From VXRN01 sp963664365 (GTDB taxonomy: Bacteria > Chloroflexota > Dehalococcoidia > Lucifugimonadales > UBA1123), in contig OY761144.1 of the NCBI GenBank assembly GCA_963664365.1, positions 2,232,001 through 2,296,000 of the forward strand: 64,000 nucleotides of DNA, read 5' to 3'. The notes under the pieces are model-generated. The model was not told the DNA's origin, did not search any database, and was given only the letters and a program-made list of their open reading frames with translations. Numbering within the stretch: position 1 is the first letter of the stretch; every line of letters starts with the position of its first letter. The position numbers were made by a program, and so were the translations under genes. This document shows positions 54,821 through 63,037 of this stretch, piece by piece.

Positions 54821-55561
54821 TCATTCGCGGGCGGGACGCAGCAGAAGCATCCCGTATCCGTAGGCGCGATGGCGTCCGACTCCGTTTGCCACGAGGTCTG
54901 CGAACTCTGCGGGGTCGGTCACAGTGAGGGTTCCCTGCATCACGGCGTCGGGGCCTTCGGATGCGCGGGCGCGAAGTTTGCGAACCACGCGGACCCTCTG
55001 GAAGGATTTCAAGCTCGCCTCCTCGAGGCGCGCGCCGCGCCGGGCGAGCCTGTCGGACAGCCAATCCTTGTAAACTTCCGCACGGCTGCGCTTCATCTCC
55101 CCTTTGGCGTGGCGTTCCGCCTCCGACTGGAAGGCGTCCTGCTCTCTCATCTTCTTGCCCGCCTCGTCGGAGTCTCGCGCGTGTCTCACGACGGGGCGGA
55201 TCAGGACCTCGAATCCCAGACGCTGCCCGGTTCGCCACGATTCGGGCATGGTCTTGCTGTCGATGCTCGAGGCGGGGAGTATCTTGGACTGGAGCGGACA
55301 CGCGAAGGTTCGCGCCTCGTCTCGGAGCTCGTCGGCGTCGCAGGCGGCATATCCGTAGAACGTGCCGCGCCCGCTCTTGCGCTCGCGAGGGATGATGACG
55401 CGGAACGGCTTTGGCGCGGTCTCGCGCCCGAAGCTCTCGGTAATGAGGCAGTGCATGGCGAAGCCGGGGTCGAAAGCGTTTCGGCTGATCATGCCTCTCG
55501 ATCCGGCCCAGCGGTAGAAGGAGCGCAGGTCTATGTCGGCGCGTATCATGTTGGTGGTCAT
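54821..55561 (-). CDS. cas6e: CRISPR RNA endonuclease Cas6e (Cse3)
   Basis: A 246-residue Cas6e that cuts the pre-crRNA below the repeat stem and stays on the 3' hairpin in Cascade. The N-terminal MIRADIDLRSFYRW and the C-terminal GVGRHRAYGYGMLLL, the glycine-rich loop of the family, are diagnostic. The early histidine in FAMHCLITESFG is the likely catalytic one. It overlaps cas5e by four bases. Confidence 0.94.
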   Translation of the reverse strand: MTTNMIRADIDLRSFYRWAGSRGMISRNAFDPGFAMHCLITESFGRETAPKPFRVIIPRERKSGRGTFYGYAACDADELRDEARTFACPLQSKILPASSIDSKTMPESWRTGQRLGFEVLIRPVVRHARDSDEAGKKMREQDAFQSEAERHAKGEMKRSRAEVYKDWLSDRLARRGARLEEASLKSFQRVRVVRKLRARASEGPDAVMQGTLTVTDPAEFADLVANGVGRHRAYGYGMLLLRPARE

Positions 55562-56307
55562 GGCTGTTTCTCCTTGATTCCGAAGCAGTCCTTGTCCGCG
55601 CTGCCCTCATGCACCAGTCGACCGCCGCCGTGAAGACCTGAGACCCAGTTGCGTTCGTCGGTGAGCATATAATCACGGTTGGAGGAGACGGCGTCCACGC
55701 CCTCGCCATCGGGCCAGAGCATCGCCACTCGCCGCGGTGCTTCTTTTGGGCAGGCGAGCGGCGTTTCCAGAAGCGCCGCCAGTACGCTCGGAGCATCGAC
55801 GAAGCCGCCGCACAGCCGCGTCGACGGCAGGCAAGGCTTCCGACCAATGAACAAGGGGCGCATCGGCTCGTCGAGTTTGGCCGCTAGTTCTTCCAAGGCC
55901 GGCTCTTCGTCCGCACACTCAAGGCGCAAGGCGACAGTGACGCGCATGTCGGCGTAGTAGTCGCGGTAGCGCAGGTGGGGCGCATTGTAAGTGTTTGCGC
56001 CACCGGCGCGGCCTTCCGGCGTCCCTCGGGTGGTCCAGCCTTTGTCGTCTTTGTTCAACTGCGCGGTCTGAAAGTCTCTCATGCTGAGACCGCCATGTGG
56101 TTTGCGGTCGATTCGGGCGGCGAATATGATCCGGTCCTGCAAGTCCTGGTGCCGCGCTCTATCGACACGCCGCCAGCCGAGCGCGTTGGCGAACAGCCCG
56201 GTCAGCATGGACGCCGCCGGGAATGGACGGATGACGCCGTAGTTGTCTATGGTCTCGCCGCCGAACGCCATCATTGGCGATTCGAGGTTGAGTATGAGGT
56301 GTCGCAT
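55558..56307 (-). CDS. cas5e: Cascade subunit Cas5e (CasD)
   Basis: A 249-residue Cas5e that caps the 5' handle of the crRNA in Cascade. LILNLESPMMAFGGETIDNYGVIRPFPAASMLTGLFANALGW at the start is a strong match in pattern to CasD. RRYRDY-like and GRKPCLPS motifs follow. It overlaps cas6e and lies three bases after cas7e. Confidence 0.94.
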   Translation of the reverse strand: MRHLILNLESPMMAFGGETIDNYGVIRPFPAASMLTGLFANALGWRRVDRARHQDLQDRIIFAARIDRKPHGGLSMRDFQTAQLNKDDKGWTTRGTPEGRAGGANTYNAPHLRYRDYYADMRVTVALRLECADEEPALEELAAKLDEPMRPLFIGRKPCLPSTRLCGGFVDAPSVLAALLETPLACPKEAPRRVAMLWPDGEGVDAVSSNRDYMLTDERNWVSGLHGGGRLVHEGSADKDCFGIKEKQP

Positions 56308-56310
56308 GGT

Positions 56311-57468
56311 TCACGCCGCCTTCCCGTCGCGGACGGCTCCGGCGGCCCAGGACGCGAGGTCGTCAAAGGGAACTCGCTCCGCATTGGGAACGTCGCAGTC
56401 GTCCACCGACATGATCCGCCGGCTCTCCCGTGCGCCGTATGCGTTGTCCAGCTTGGACAGATGGGAAGACAGGGCGTTTGTCGCCTTGTCAACTTGCGGA
56501 TTCTTCACGGGACATCGGAAGGCGTTGGCGAGGCTGCGGGGCTGGCGCGACCCCGCCTCGACCAGCATCAGGTTGGCGTAGGAGTAGGGCGCGGTGGAGC
56601 CGAGTTTCGCGCCGGGCGACACGGTGGCGATCAGGTGGATGAGGTTATGCACCACTTGACCCGCCAAGACTTTTGACCCCGACAGGTTGGAGACCAAGTT
56701 GGGCACGTCCACGACGACGTAGCCGTAGAAGAGGCCGGCGGTGAGTTCGACGTCGCCGATGTGGTCCGCGCCCGGGTCTTCGTCGTCGCCTTGCAGGTCG
56801 TCCACGACGGAGAAGTAGTCGCTCTCGGACTCTTCAGGGTGTACGGTGAATGCGTGGGCGACGTGGACGGCGGCTTCGATGTTCGCTGCGGGGTCGGAGG
56901 TGACCATTCTGCCGAACAGCGCGCCGGTCAGTCCGCCGGGCAAGGTTGCGCTCTGCCTGAACGCGTGGAAGTTCTCGCGCTGCTCGTTGGCGCGCTGGCT
57001 GCTGAACAGCAACTTGGCGGCTTCGGCGGCGGCCTCCGCATCTTCCGAATGGGTCTCGCAGATCGTTTTGGCCTGCGTTTGGAGGTACTCGACCTCCGGG
57101 AGCCCGAGCAAGAGCGGCTGCCGTCCGCTCCTAGTCGTGCCCTTGTCTCCGTACACTCCCTTCTGGAACTCTTCCTCGACTCCGTTGAGGAGGTCGTCGG
57201 AGTAATTACCCGATTCACGGAGGGGCTGCATGATGCTGCGCGTGACGGTCTCGCGCGAGCGCACGGCGTCCGCCGCGCCGTCGATGTTGCCAACCGCGAA
57301 CTCGTCGTCCGCCACGCGCCAGTGGCGCTTGAGGCACTGCGACGACACGCGAGTCCGAGTCGCGCCGCCGAACGGCATCCGCTTGGCTAGGCCGCTGTCG
57401 TCGCGGTTCAGCAGGGCGGCAGGGTAGGAGTGCAGCGTGTGGATTTGTAGGAATCTTGGGATGGTCAT
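56311..57468 (-). CDS. cas7e: Cascade backbone subunit Cas7e (CasC/Cse4)
   Basis: A 385-residue Cas7e; six copies coat the spacer part of the crRNA and force out every sixth base. FLQIHTLHSYPAALLNRDDSG, FGGATRTRVSSQCLKRHWR and FYGYVVVDVPNLVSNL are diagnostic. It is in tight order between cse2 and cas5e. A ribosome site GGAGAAACC precedes it. Confidence 0.95.
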   Translation of the reverse strand: MTIPRFLQIHTLHSYPAALLNRDDSGLAKRMPFGGATRTRVSSQCLKRHWRVADDEFAVGNIDGAADAVRSRETVTRSIMQPLRESGNYSDDLLNGVEEEFQKGVYGDKGTTRSGRQPLLLGLPEVEYLQTQAKTICETHSEDAEAAAEAAKLLFSSQRANEQRENFHAFRQSATLPGGLTGALFGRMVTSDPAANIEAAVHVAHAFTVHPEESESDYFSVVDDLQGDDEDPGADHIGDVELTAGLFYGYVVVDVPNLVSNLSGSKVLAGQVVHNLIHLIATVSPGAKLGSTAPYSYANLMLVEAGSRQPRSLANAFRCPVKNPQVDKATNALSSHLSKLDNAYGARESRRIMSVDDCDVPNAERVPFDDLASWAAGAVRDGKAA

Positions 57469-57493
57469 TTGGTTTCTCCTTGTTGTGGTTTCA

Positions 57494-58108
57494 CTATTCG
57501 CTTTCCGTGGTGTCAGGCTGGAAGCGACGCTGAGCCTGAAAGTATTCGCGGGCGATGCGGTGTCGGTGCCGCTCCGCCGCAGTATCGTTGAATCCGTTGT
57601 TGCGAATGAAGTTCGCCATCTCCCGCCAACTGAAGGTGACGTTTGCAGCGGCCAGCATCCGGAAGGCTCTCGCCAGCAGTGTTCGAGTCATGTCGCCGCG
57701 CGAGGTTAGCAACCGCTTGAGACGAGCTTCGCTGTAGAATCCCTGCTCCCGGGTCGTTTCGCCGCCAAGATATAGCGCGCGGCCGACCGGCATCTGCCCG
57801 TCATGCGCCGTTGCTCTATCATTATCCCCGCCCTTCGGCGTCATGAGGGCTATTCCATGAAGGATCAACGCCCATTTCTTTTCTACTTCGGGCGGACCGA
57901 ACAGTTCTTCCCGAGCCAGCAGTCCCATCAGCGCCGGCGAGTCGGTGCGGTCCGGGTCCATTCTGCGGAGTTCGGCCAAGTCACCTCGCCCGAAGCCTTC
58001 CTGGGCCACCTGCCAAGCGAATTTCGTTGCAATGTCGCCCCAAGTACGGGGCGCTCCGTTTTGACCTTCCACTTTCGACGTTGCAGTGTCAGACGAGCTA
58101 GTTGTCAT
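57494..58108 (-). CDS. cse2: Cascade small subunit Cse2 (CasB)
   Basis: A 204-residue, mainly helical Cse2, present twice in Cascade along the displaced strand. GDLAELRRMDPDR, SPALMGLL, and LLTSRGDMTRTLLARAFRMLA fit the family. I chose ATG 58108 (MTTSSSD), after GGAGAGG; a longer open frame lies inside cas8e. It overlaps the cas8e end by 11 bases. Confidence 0.92.
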   Translation of the reverse strand: MTTSSSDTATSKVEGQNGAPRTWGDIATKFAWQVAQEGFGRGDLAELRRMDPDRTDSPALMGLLAREELFGPPEVEKKWALILHGIALMTPKGGDNDRATAHDGQMPVGRALYLGGETTREQGFYSEARLKRLLTSRGDMTRTLLARAFRMLAAANVTFSWREMANFIRNNGFNDTAAERHRHRIAREYFQAQRRFQPDTTESE

Positions 58109-59687
58109 TATCCTCTCCTTTCTCCGTGAACAAGAACGACAGTCCATTGTTGCCGCGTATGCGTCCCTCGAACAATCCCTCGGCGGCAACGCGGGCCTTG
58201 TAACGTTCAATCTCAGGACATGGTAGGGAGTCTATGGCGTCGTCCAGAATCTCGCGGGCGTGGTCAACCACGCCGTCCTTGTCGTCGTTCATCAGCCACT
58301 CGTTGAGGATGCGCTGCCGTTCATCCCTGTCATCGGCCTCGAACTCCGTCTGAAGGGCCTCAAAGAATTGGTCATCCACGATCTCGTCTAGTCTATTCAA
58401 CCAGGGACGAGCGAGGTTTCTATGCTCCGGGCTGACCTTGTCGGTCTCGCCTCTGGCCAAGAAGACCTGGATCGCATGGCTGAGTATTCGTTGGACTATG
58501 CCGATCTGCTCAATGCGTTTGTTGGCGATCTGGCCGAGATCGTCCGTCGCTGGGCCTCCACGTAGCATGGCCGACTCTAGTTTCTTCCGAATGGGGATCG
58601 TACGCTCGTAGTAGCCCTCGGTCTTTCCTTGTCCACGCACCATCCCGCGCGCAACGAGTTGCATCGTGTCCAAAGAGTGAATCTCAGCGTTCGTTGGTCT
58701 GCACAGAATTGGCCGATCCCATTTGACGAGGTAGTCCACCGTGCGCTTGTAGGTGAACCCCCCGGAGGCGAGTGTCAGCGACTTGTTGCTGCCTTGGTCA
58801 ACTGGAGTCCAAGGGTCACCCGTGATGCCGTTGAGCGCTTTGGCCTCGATACGGGCAGACTTCGACGTCGCCCTGACGGTATGTAGCCTTCCGTCGTCTC
58901 CGACGCGCAGACGTATTCGCCGGCAGACCTCTATGTAAAGAGGGTCAAGATCATTCAAGAGCAACGATTCCGACTTCGCGCCATCCCATGGAATAGTCCA
59001 GAGAAGGCCGGCGCCGCCCTCCCTCATGGGAAAGTTGTCCAACAGGTCGTTATATCGCTCCAACAGCACGACGATGTCGCGTCGGACATGTCCGCCCGTT
59101 CGGGTGGACGGGGTGACGCTGAACGCGGGTCTGCTGCCCAGTCCGCCGTTCATCCGCGAGATGCCATAGTTGCCCGCCCCCGAGAACCCCTCTGAAGTCT
59201 GAAGGCTGATCAGCGCGAGAATCAGGTCGTCATATTCGCTTGCGACGGCGACAGCCGATTTCACATCATGATTCTTGGACGTAACCAGCATGTCCAGCTC
59301 GTCAGGTGTTTGAACCGTGCTCTTGTACTCGGTTGCCTTGTCTTCAGAGGACGCGGGCGGCTGCATGAACGCGGGCTTGGTGATGTCGTCTACCACCAAG
59401 TGACAAGGTTCGTCGTCGGGGAAGTCCGGCAGCGTGAGGCCGCGAATGAGGTTGTACCAAGTCTCGGCGTCCGCCGGGGGATCGGTCATGTCCGCCTTGT
59501 GCATCGCCATCGCCCCAAGCTGGACGAGGAAGGCGTGCCATGCGTGTCGCTGGTGAGGCCGCAGGGCGGTGAAGGCTTCCACCTCGTTCGCCATGAGCGC
59601 GGCATAGACTTCCGGCAGCGACGCCTTCTCGCGTGAGCCGTCGGATAGGTTCATTCGGATTAGGCGGTCATCTAAGATGTTGTGCAT
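58098..59687 (-). CDS. cas8e: Cascade large subunit Cas8e (CasA/Cse1)
   Basis: A 529-residue Cas8e that recognises the PAM and recruits Cas3. The start MHNILDDRLIRMNLSDGSREKASLPEVYAALM, LRPHQRHAWHAFLVQLGAMA, and the FSGAGNYGISRMNGGLGSRPAFS region are typical of CasA. It is the first large gene of the Cascade-adaptation operon; a 53-residue ORF precedes it by 45 bases. Confidence 0.95.
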   Translation of the reverse strand: MHNILDDRLIRMNLSDGSREKASLPEVYAALMANEVEAFTALRPHQRHAWHAFLVQLGAMAMHKADMTDPPADAETWYNLIRGLTLPDFPDDEPCHLVVDDITKPAFMQPPASSEDKATEYKSTVQTPDELDMLVTSKNHDVKSAVAVASEYDDLILALISLQTSEGFSGAGNYGISRMNGGLGSRPAFSVTPSTRTGGHVRRDIVVLLERYNDLLDNFPMREGGAGLLWTIPWDGAKSESLLLNDLDPLYIEVCRRIRLRVGDDGRLHTVRATSKSARIEAKALNGITGDPWTPVDQGSNKSLTLASGGFTYKRTVDYLVKWDRPILCRPTNAEIHSLDTMQLVARGMVRGQGKTEGYYERTIPIRKKLESAMLRGGPATDDLGQIANKRIEQIGIVQRILSHAIQVFLARGETDKVSPEHRNLARPWLNRLDEIVDDQFFEALQTEFEADDRDERQRILNEWLMNDDKDGVVDHAREILDDAIDSLPCPEIERYKARVAAEGLFEGRIRGNNGLSFLFTEKGEDNDN

Positions 59688-59732
59688 AGGTGAATCTCTT
59701 CTCCTACCAAGATATAGGTTGCCGGCGGCTGT

Positions 59733-59894
59733 TTAAGCACTGTTGTTTCTGGTATTATTATTGAGGATACTGATCGCAGACCTGAGTGTCCTGCACTCGA
59801 AATTGAGCTTGTCGTACTTGTATTTAGCTTTTGCCAATTGAATCTCCCTGTGTTTAAGGCTATTCTCGAGGGCAGATTGTGGTGATGGTTTCAT
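59733..59894 (-). CDS. Candidate 53-residue protein between cas3 and cas8e
   Basis: An ATG at 59894 with AGAGG a suitable distance upstream opens 53 codons ending 45 bases before cas8e. The product is basic and probably helical: SALENSLKHREIQLAKAKYK, then CRTLRSAISILNNN. Codon use is A/T-richer than in the cas genes. I know no family for it. It is the first ORF after the likely cas promoter and after the site partly matched by the crRNA-like RNA. It could be a guarded toxin, a regulator, an accessory protein or a fortuitous ORF. Confidence 0.5.
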   Translation of the reverse strand: MKPSPQSALENSLKHREIQLAKAKYKYDKLNFECRTLRSAISILNNNTRNNSA

Positions 59895-59911
59895 CAGCTG
59901 CCTCTGCTGAA

Positions 59912-59931
59912 ACTTACCTAATCCAGATATT
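59912..59931 (-). promoter_or_regulatory. Predicted Cascade target site of the crRNA-like RNA
   Basis: On the minus strand, AA (59931-59930) is followed by TATCTGGATTAGGTAAGT. Compared with the spacer-like stretch at 60079-60096, after the first base 12 of 17 positions agree: the five seed bases ATCTG, then AT, AG, T and AGT. It lies directly after the proposed -10 of the cas promoter, over the expected transcription start. Confidence 0.6.
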
Positions 59932-59932
59932 C

Positions 59933-59961
59933 ACCCTAGCAGACTATTCCTCCGCCGTCAA
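59933..59961 (-). promoter_or_regulatory. Probable promoter of the 53-residue ORF and cas8e operon
   Basis: On the minus strand TTGACG (59961-59956) is 17 bases from TAGGGT (59938-59933). The -35 is near consensus; the -10 is weak, as expected for a controlled promoter. The start would be about 32 bases before the small ORF. Confidence 0.45.
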
Positions 59962-59971
59962 CCCCATGGTT

Positions 59972-59992
59972 GGCCAAAATCGGTTTTTGGCC
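59972..59992. promoter_or_regulatory. Dyad between divergent cas promoters
   Basis: GGCCAAAA (59972-59979) and TTTTGGCC (59985-59992) form a perfect 8-bp inverted repeat around TCGGT. It lies between the cas8e promoter and the promoter of the crRNA-like RNA. It may be a repressor operator; without a U-run outside the stem, termination is less likely. Confidence 0.45.
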
Positions 59993-60037
59993 TAGCTTAA
60001 GATGATGTATAGCATCCTATATTTCGCTGATTACGAA

Positions 60038-60046
60038 TGATATATT
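60038..60046 (+). promoter_or_regulatory. Extended -10 promoter of the crRNA-like RNA
   Basis: TGATATATT on the plus strand fits the extended -10 form (TG, one base, TATAAT-like). No good -35 is seen, as is common for this class. Transcription should start near 60053, just at the first pseudo-repeat. Confidence 0.5.
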
Positions 60047-60052
60047 AGCATC

Positions 60053-60129
60053 AAGAGCCTCATGCGAGGCGATAGACCCATCTGCATCAGTTTAGTGCAG
60101 TTTTCCCCATACACATGGGGTCCTCGACC
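60053..60129 (+). ncRNA. crRNA-like regulatory RNA (degenerate mini-CRISPR, CreR/CreA type)
   Basis: The first pseudo-repeat is a GCCTC/GAGGC hairpin followed by GATAGACC (60071-60078), the exact last eight bases of the array repeat. A spacer-like stretch of about 21-26 bases follows from 60079. The second pseudo-repeat is CCCCATACACATGGGG (60105-60120), which keeps the 6-bp stem and the ACAC loop of the true repeat while two G-C pairs are replaced by A-T pairs. It is transcribed opposite to the array and cas genes. The layout repeat-spacer-repeat fits processing by Cas6e and loading into Cascade. Function as an autorepressor or antitoxin is inference. Confidence 0.65.
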
Positions 60130-60174
60130 GCCGGGGCTGTGTCCGCCTAGAGTTGGCGCAGCCCTAGGCGGTCG
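60125..60174. terminator. Long hairpin over the cas3 stop codon
   Basis: CGACCGCC (60125-60132) pairs with GGCGGTCG (60167-60174), and GGGCTG with CAGCCC inside. It spans the cas3 end and follows the crRNA-like RNA, so it could end either transcript. No U-run was found. Confidence 0.45.
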
Positions 60175-62807
60175 TACACGAAGCGGCGGTCACCGACGGC
60201 GAACGTGAAGCCGCCCTCTGTCGGAGACGGGGTCTCCGGCGCCTCTCCCTCCGGCAGCCAGCGCACGGCGACGGACAGCTTGTTTATCTTCTTCGAGGCG
60301 TCGAACGGGCTGGGCTGAGGCGGGTCGAGGGATAGGTCTATGCGGTCGTCGCCGAGCCGCGTCCGAATCTTTTCTTCTTTGGCTCTGAAGAGAACGTCGC
60401 CATTCGTCATCTCTGGAAACTTGAAGAACCGCTCGCCACGCTTGATGGTGACGCCGCTGGCGGTTTGCCCGTCTCCTATATCGCCGCCCTTGATTTGCTT
60501 CGTGTGTTCCTCCCATTTCTCGCCCTTCTCCTCGGAGATGGCCTTCAGCGCCTCGGGATGGGTCGCGCGCTCGACTAGTTGGCGGTTCATCTTTGGGATG
60601 CGCCATTCGGGGTGTTCGCAGATCAAGCGCCGCGTCGCTTCGAGAATGGCTAGGTTGGGGTACACGTGGCCCTTCGGACCGAGGCCGTTGGCGTACTGTC
60701 CACTGTCCAGCAGGGGCGACAGATCGCCGCCGTCCGGCGTCAGGACGATGCACTTGGGGGAGTCGTAGCGGTCGGGACGGTCGTTGTCTTTGTGACGGTG
60801 GAGGCGTCCGATGCGCTGGAGGAGGACGTCCACCGGGCAGAGGTCGGTTATGAGGAGGTCGGCGTCGATGTCGAGGGACTGTTCGAGGGTCTGAGTTCCG
60901 ACGACGACGCGGCCTCCGGACTGCCTGCCCTTGCCGAGCAGTTCTTCTATTCGGTTGTCGAGCATCGCGCGGTCGCCGGCGGCGAACCGCCCGTGATGCA
61001 GGGTCGTCTTTCCCATAAGGTCGAACAGCATGCCCCGGTCATCTTGACCGGCTATCTCTTCGAGCGCCTGCTGGGTTTCGACGGCGTGGCCTACGGTGTT
61101 CCTCACGACGAGAACCTTGGCGCCGGCGCGGGCGGCGTTCAGGGCGCGTTGTGCGGCGCTCTTGAAGTCGCGCATGGCGGGCGTCGCTTCCATGGAGACC
61201 GTCTTCTTCCGGTCGTTCTCGCCGGGGTCGGACATGTCCGCTCTCGTGCTGACGGCGGGGTATGGCTTGCGTATCTCATCGTCGAGAGCCGAATCGTTAA
61301 GGTCTCCCCTGCGTCCGCGATTCAGCCAGCGACGGCGGGCAGCGGAGCCGAGCGTGGCGGACATGAGAAGCGCGTATCCGCCCGCGCCGACGTGGGCATC
61401 GAGCAGCGCTTCGAGGACGACGCTCATGTAGGTGTCGGAGGCGTGTACCTCGTCCACGACGAGCAGGTTGCGGGCGAGGCAGGCGGCGCGCATGTGGGCG
61501 TTCTTGACTTTGAGCGCGCCCATCATGGCTTGATCGACAGTGCCGACGGCGACCTGGGCGGCGAGGTATCGCTTGCGGTTCTCGGATGCCCAGGGCCTGT
61601 CGTGGTCTTCATTGTGGCCGGCAGAGAGGGAGTCGTAGTCCCGCATTGCTACTTTGGCCGCGTCTTTGCCGGGTTCGTAGCCGGGCACGGCGCGCACGAC
61701 GGGCGGAGCGTCAAGGGGAAAGAGGTTGGCGATGAAACTCTCGACCCGCCCGTGTATCTGTTTGGCGGCGGAGCGTGTCGGCAGGGCGAAGTAGATGCCG
61801 TCCACCAGTCTTTTCTCGTACATCTTGGCGAACCGCCATAGCGCGGCCTCCGTCTTGCCGGAGCCGGTCTCGGACTCGATGATGACGAGGGGTTCTTCCA
61901 GTGGCGTTTTGGTTGCGGCCTCCTGGATGGCGTTGGGCGGCTTGTCGATTTTGGGGAACAACTCCCCGAATTCGGGCACGCCCTTGAAGTCGTTTCTCTG
62001 AGCGGACAGATTCAGCCCTATCCCGTCGATAGCTCGCTTGGCGCGCTCCCTGGCAGTGTCAATGTAGTCGTCACGGGGTTCATCGCAGTATTCGAAGTAA
62101 CATTCGTCGGAGCCGATCCAGTCGGCCCAGTTGCACAGGCCCAAGAACATGTGCTGAAAAGCGGGAGCGGCCGGCAGCGCAGACCCTCCCTGCTTGAACG
62201 CCTCAGGGAACCAGTCGCGAAGTCGCTTGCCGATGTCCTCAACGAAGCGGCGCGGACTCAGGTCGCCGAACTTGCGCCAGATAGCCGGGTTCTTGCTCAG
62301 GTCACTTTCCAGTTGCAGAGGCTTGCCGTGATGCGAGAGCGTAGCGACCAGCATCCCGCAGACAGTCTCGCCCTCCCTGTCGTCCCAAGTTAGGAAGTCG
62401 TCCCACCATCCCAGCGCGTCGAAGAACCACTCGGCGGTCTCTCGATCTTTATTGGCGTCGAGGACCGGAACCATATCGTTAGTGTGGCCGGCCCAACCGG
62501 GCTCTCGTCTGCCCTGAAAGTCCTCGGGCCGCCATACCTTTGTCTGAAAGCCCATGTTGGCCTTGCCGATGTCGTGGAGGGCGGCGAACACGGAAAGTCG
62601 GGCAATGAGCGACTCGTCTAGGTCGTCGAGGCCGGCGGTCGTGGCGAGACGCTTCCGGATGGTGGGCTGTTGGACCAGGGCCTCGAAGCAGGCGCCGACG
62701 TCGGCTAGGTGGTGTTCGAGCAGGTGGATTCGTTTGGGATAGGCGTCGCGCGGCTCGGCCTTTGCCCAGTGGTATCGGGTATAAATCGCGGGTTCCATGT
62801 TGTTCAT
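60147..62807 (-). CDS. cas3: CRISPR-associated helicase/nuclease Cas3
   Basis: An 886-residue Cas3 that degrades DNA marked by Cascade. The HD nuclease part has LEHHLADVG, LHDIGK at about residue 78 and SHHGKPL. The SF2 helicase part has ESETGSGKTEAAL near 310, LVVDEVHASD near 450, LLMSATLG near 480 and GTQTLEQSLDID and QRIGRLHRH near 637-670. I chose ATG 62807 (MNNMEPAIY), since the HD domain starts at once and GGAG precedes; an ATG at 62846 adds 13 residues. It is separated from cas8e by 459 bases containing the crRNA-like element, so it is probably transcribed on its own. Confidence 0.95.
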   Translation of the reverse strand: MNNMEPAIYTRYHWAKAEPRDAYPKRIHLLEHHLADVGACFEALVQQPTIRKRLATTAGLDDLDESLIARLSVFAALHDIGKANMGFQTKVWRPEDFQGRREPGWAGHTNDMVPVLDANKDRETAEWFFDALGWWDDFLTWDDREGETVCGMLVATLSHHGKPLQLESDLSKNPAIWRKFGDLSPRRFVEDIGKRLRDWFPEAFKQGGSALPAAPAFQHMFLGLCNWADWIGSDECYFEYCDEPRDDYIDTARERAKRAIDGIGLNLSAQRNDFKGVPEFGELFPKIDKPPNAIQEAATKTPLEEPLVIIESETGSGKTEAALWRFAKMYEKRLVDGIYFALPTRSAAKQIHGRVESFIANLFPLDAPPVVRAVPGYEPGKDAAKVAMRDYDSLSAGHNEDHDRPWASENRKRYLAAQVAVGTVDQAMMGALKVKNAHMRAACLARNLLVVDEVHASDTYMSVVLEALLDAHVGAGGYALLMSATLGSAARRRWLNRGRRGDLNDSALDDEIRKPYPAVSTRADMSDPGENDRKKTVSMEATPAMRDFKSAAQRALNAARAGAKVLVVRNTVGHAVETQQALEEIAGQDDRGMLFDLMGKTTLHHGRFAAGDRAMLDNRIEELLGKGRQSGGRVVVGTQTLEQSLDIDADLLITDLCPVDVLLQRIGRLHRHKDNDRPDRYDSPKCIVLTPDGGDLSPLLDSGQYANGLGPKGHVYPNLAILEATRRLICEHPEWRIPKMNRQLVERATHPEALKAISEEKGEKWEEHTKQIKGGDIGDGQTASGVTIKRGERFFKFPEMTNGDVLFRAKEEKIRTRLGDDRIDLSLDPPQPSPFDASKKINKLSVAVRWLPEGEAPETPSPTEGGFTFAVGDRRFVYDRLGLRQL

Positions 62808-62882
62808 CGTCACTGCGCTCCCAATAGGCATTGTACAGGTACGCAAACATCCCGTCGCCGGAGGTCGCAGTTCAGGGCGTCA

Positions 62883-62960
62883 TGGTGAGCCGGCTGGGAT
62901 TCGAACCCAGGACACCCTGATTAAAAGTCAGGTGCTCTGACCAAGCTGAGCTACCGGCCC
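62883..62960 (-). tRNA. tRNA-Lys (TTT anticodon)
   Basis: On the minus strand GGGCCGG pairs with CCGGCTC, the D-arm reads AGCTCAGCTTGGTCAGAGC, and the anticodon loop CTTTTAA carries TTT. CCA is encoded. Confidence 0.93.
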
Positions 62961-63037
62961 ACGACTGTCGATGAGGGTGATAGTATAGTAGCGTTGGCGG
63001 CGGATCAGTTACAAGACCATTATTCCCGCGAGGCGCT

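Noticed and set aside
60125..60174. The hairpin at the cas3 end as a third pseudo-repeat
   Set aside because: It shares no loop or handle with the array repeat and its arms are farther apart.
60666..61841. A 391-codon plus-strand ORF inside cas3
   Set aside because: Antisense shadow; Gly/Val-rich and lacking any domain.
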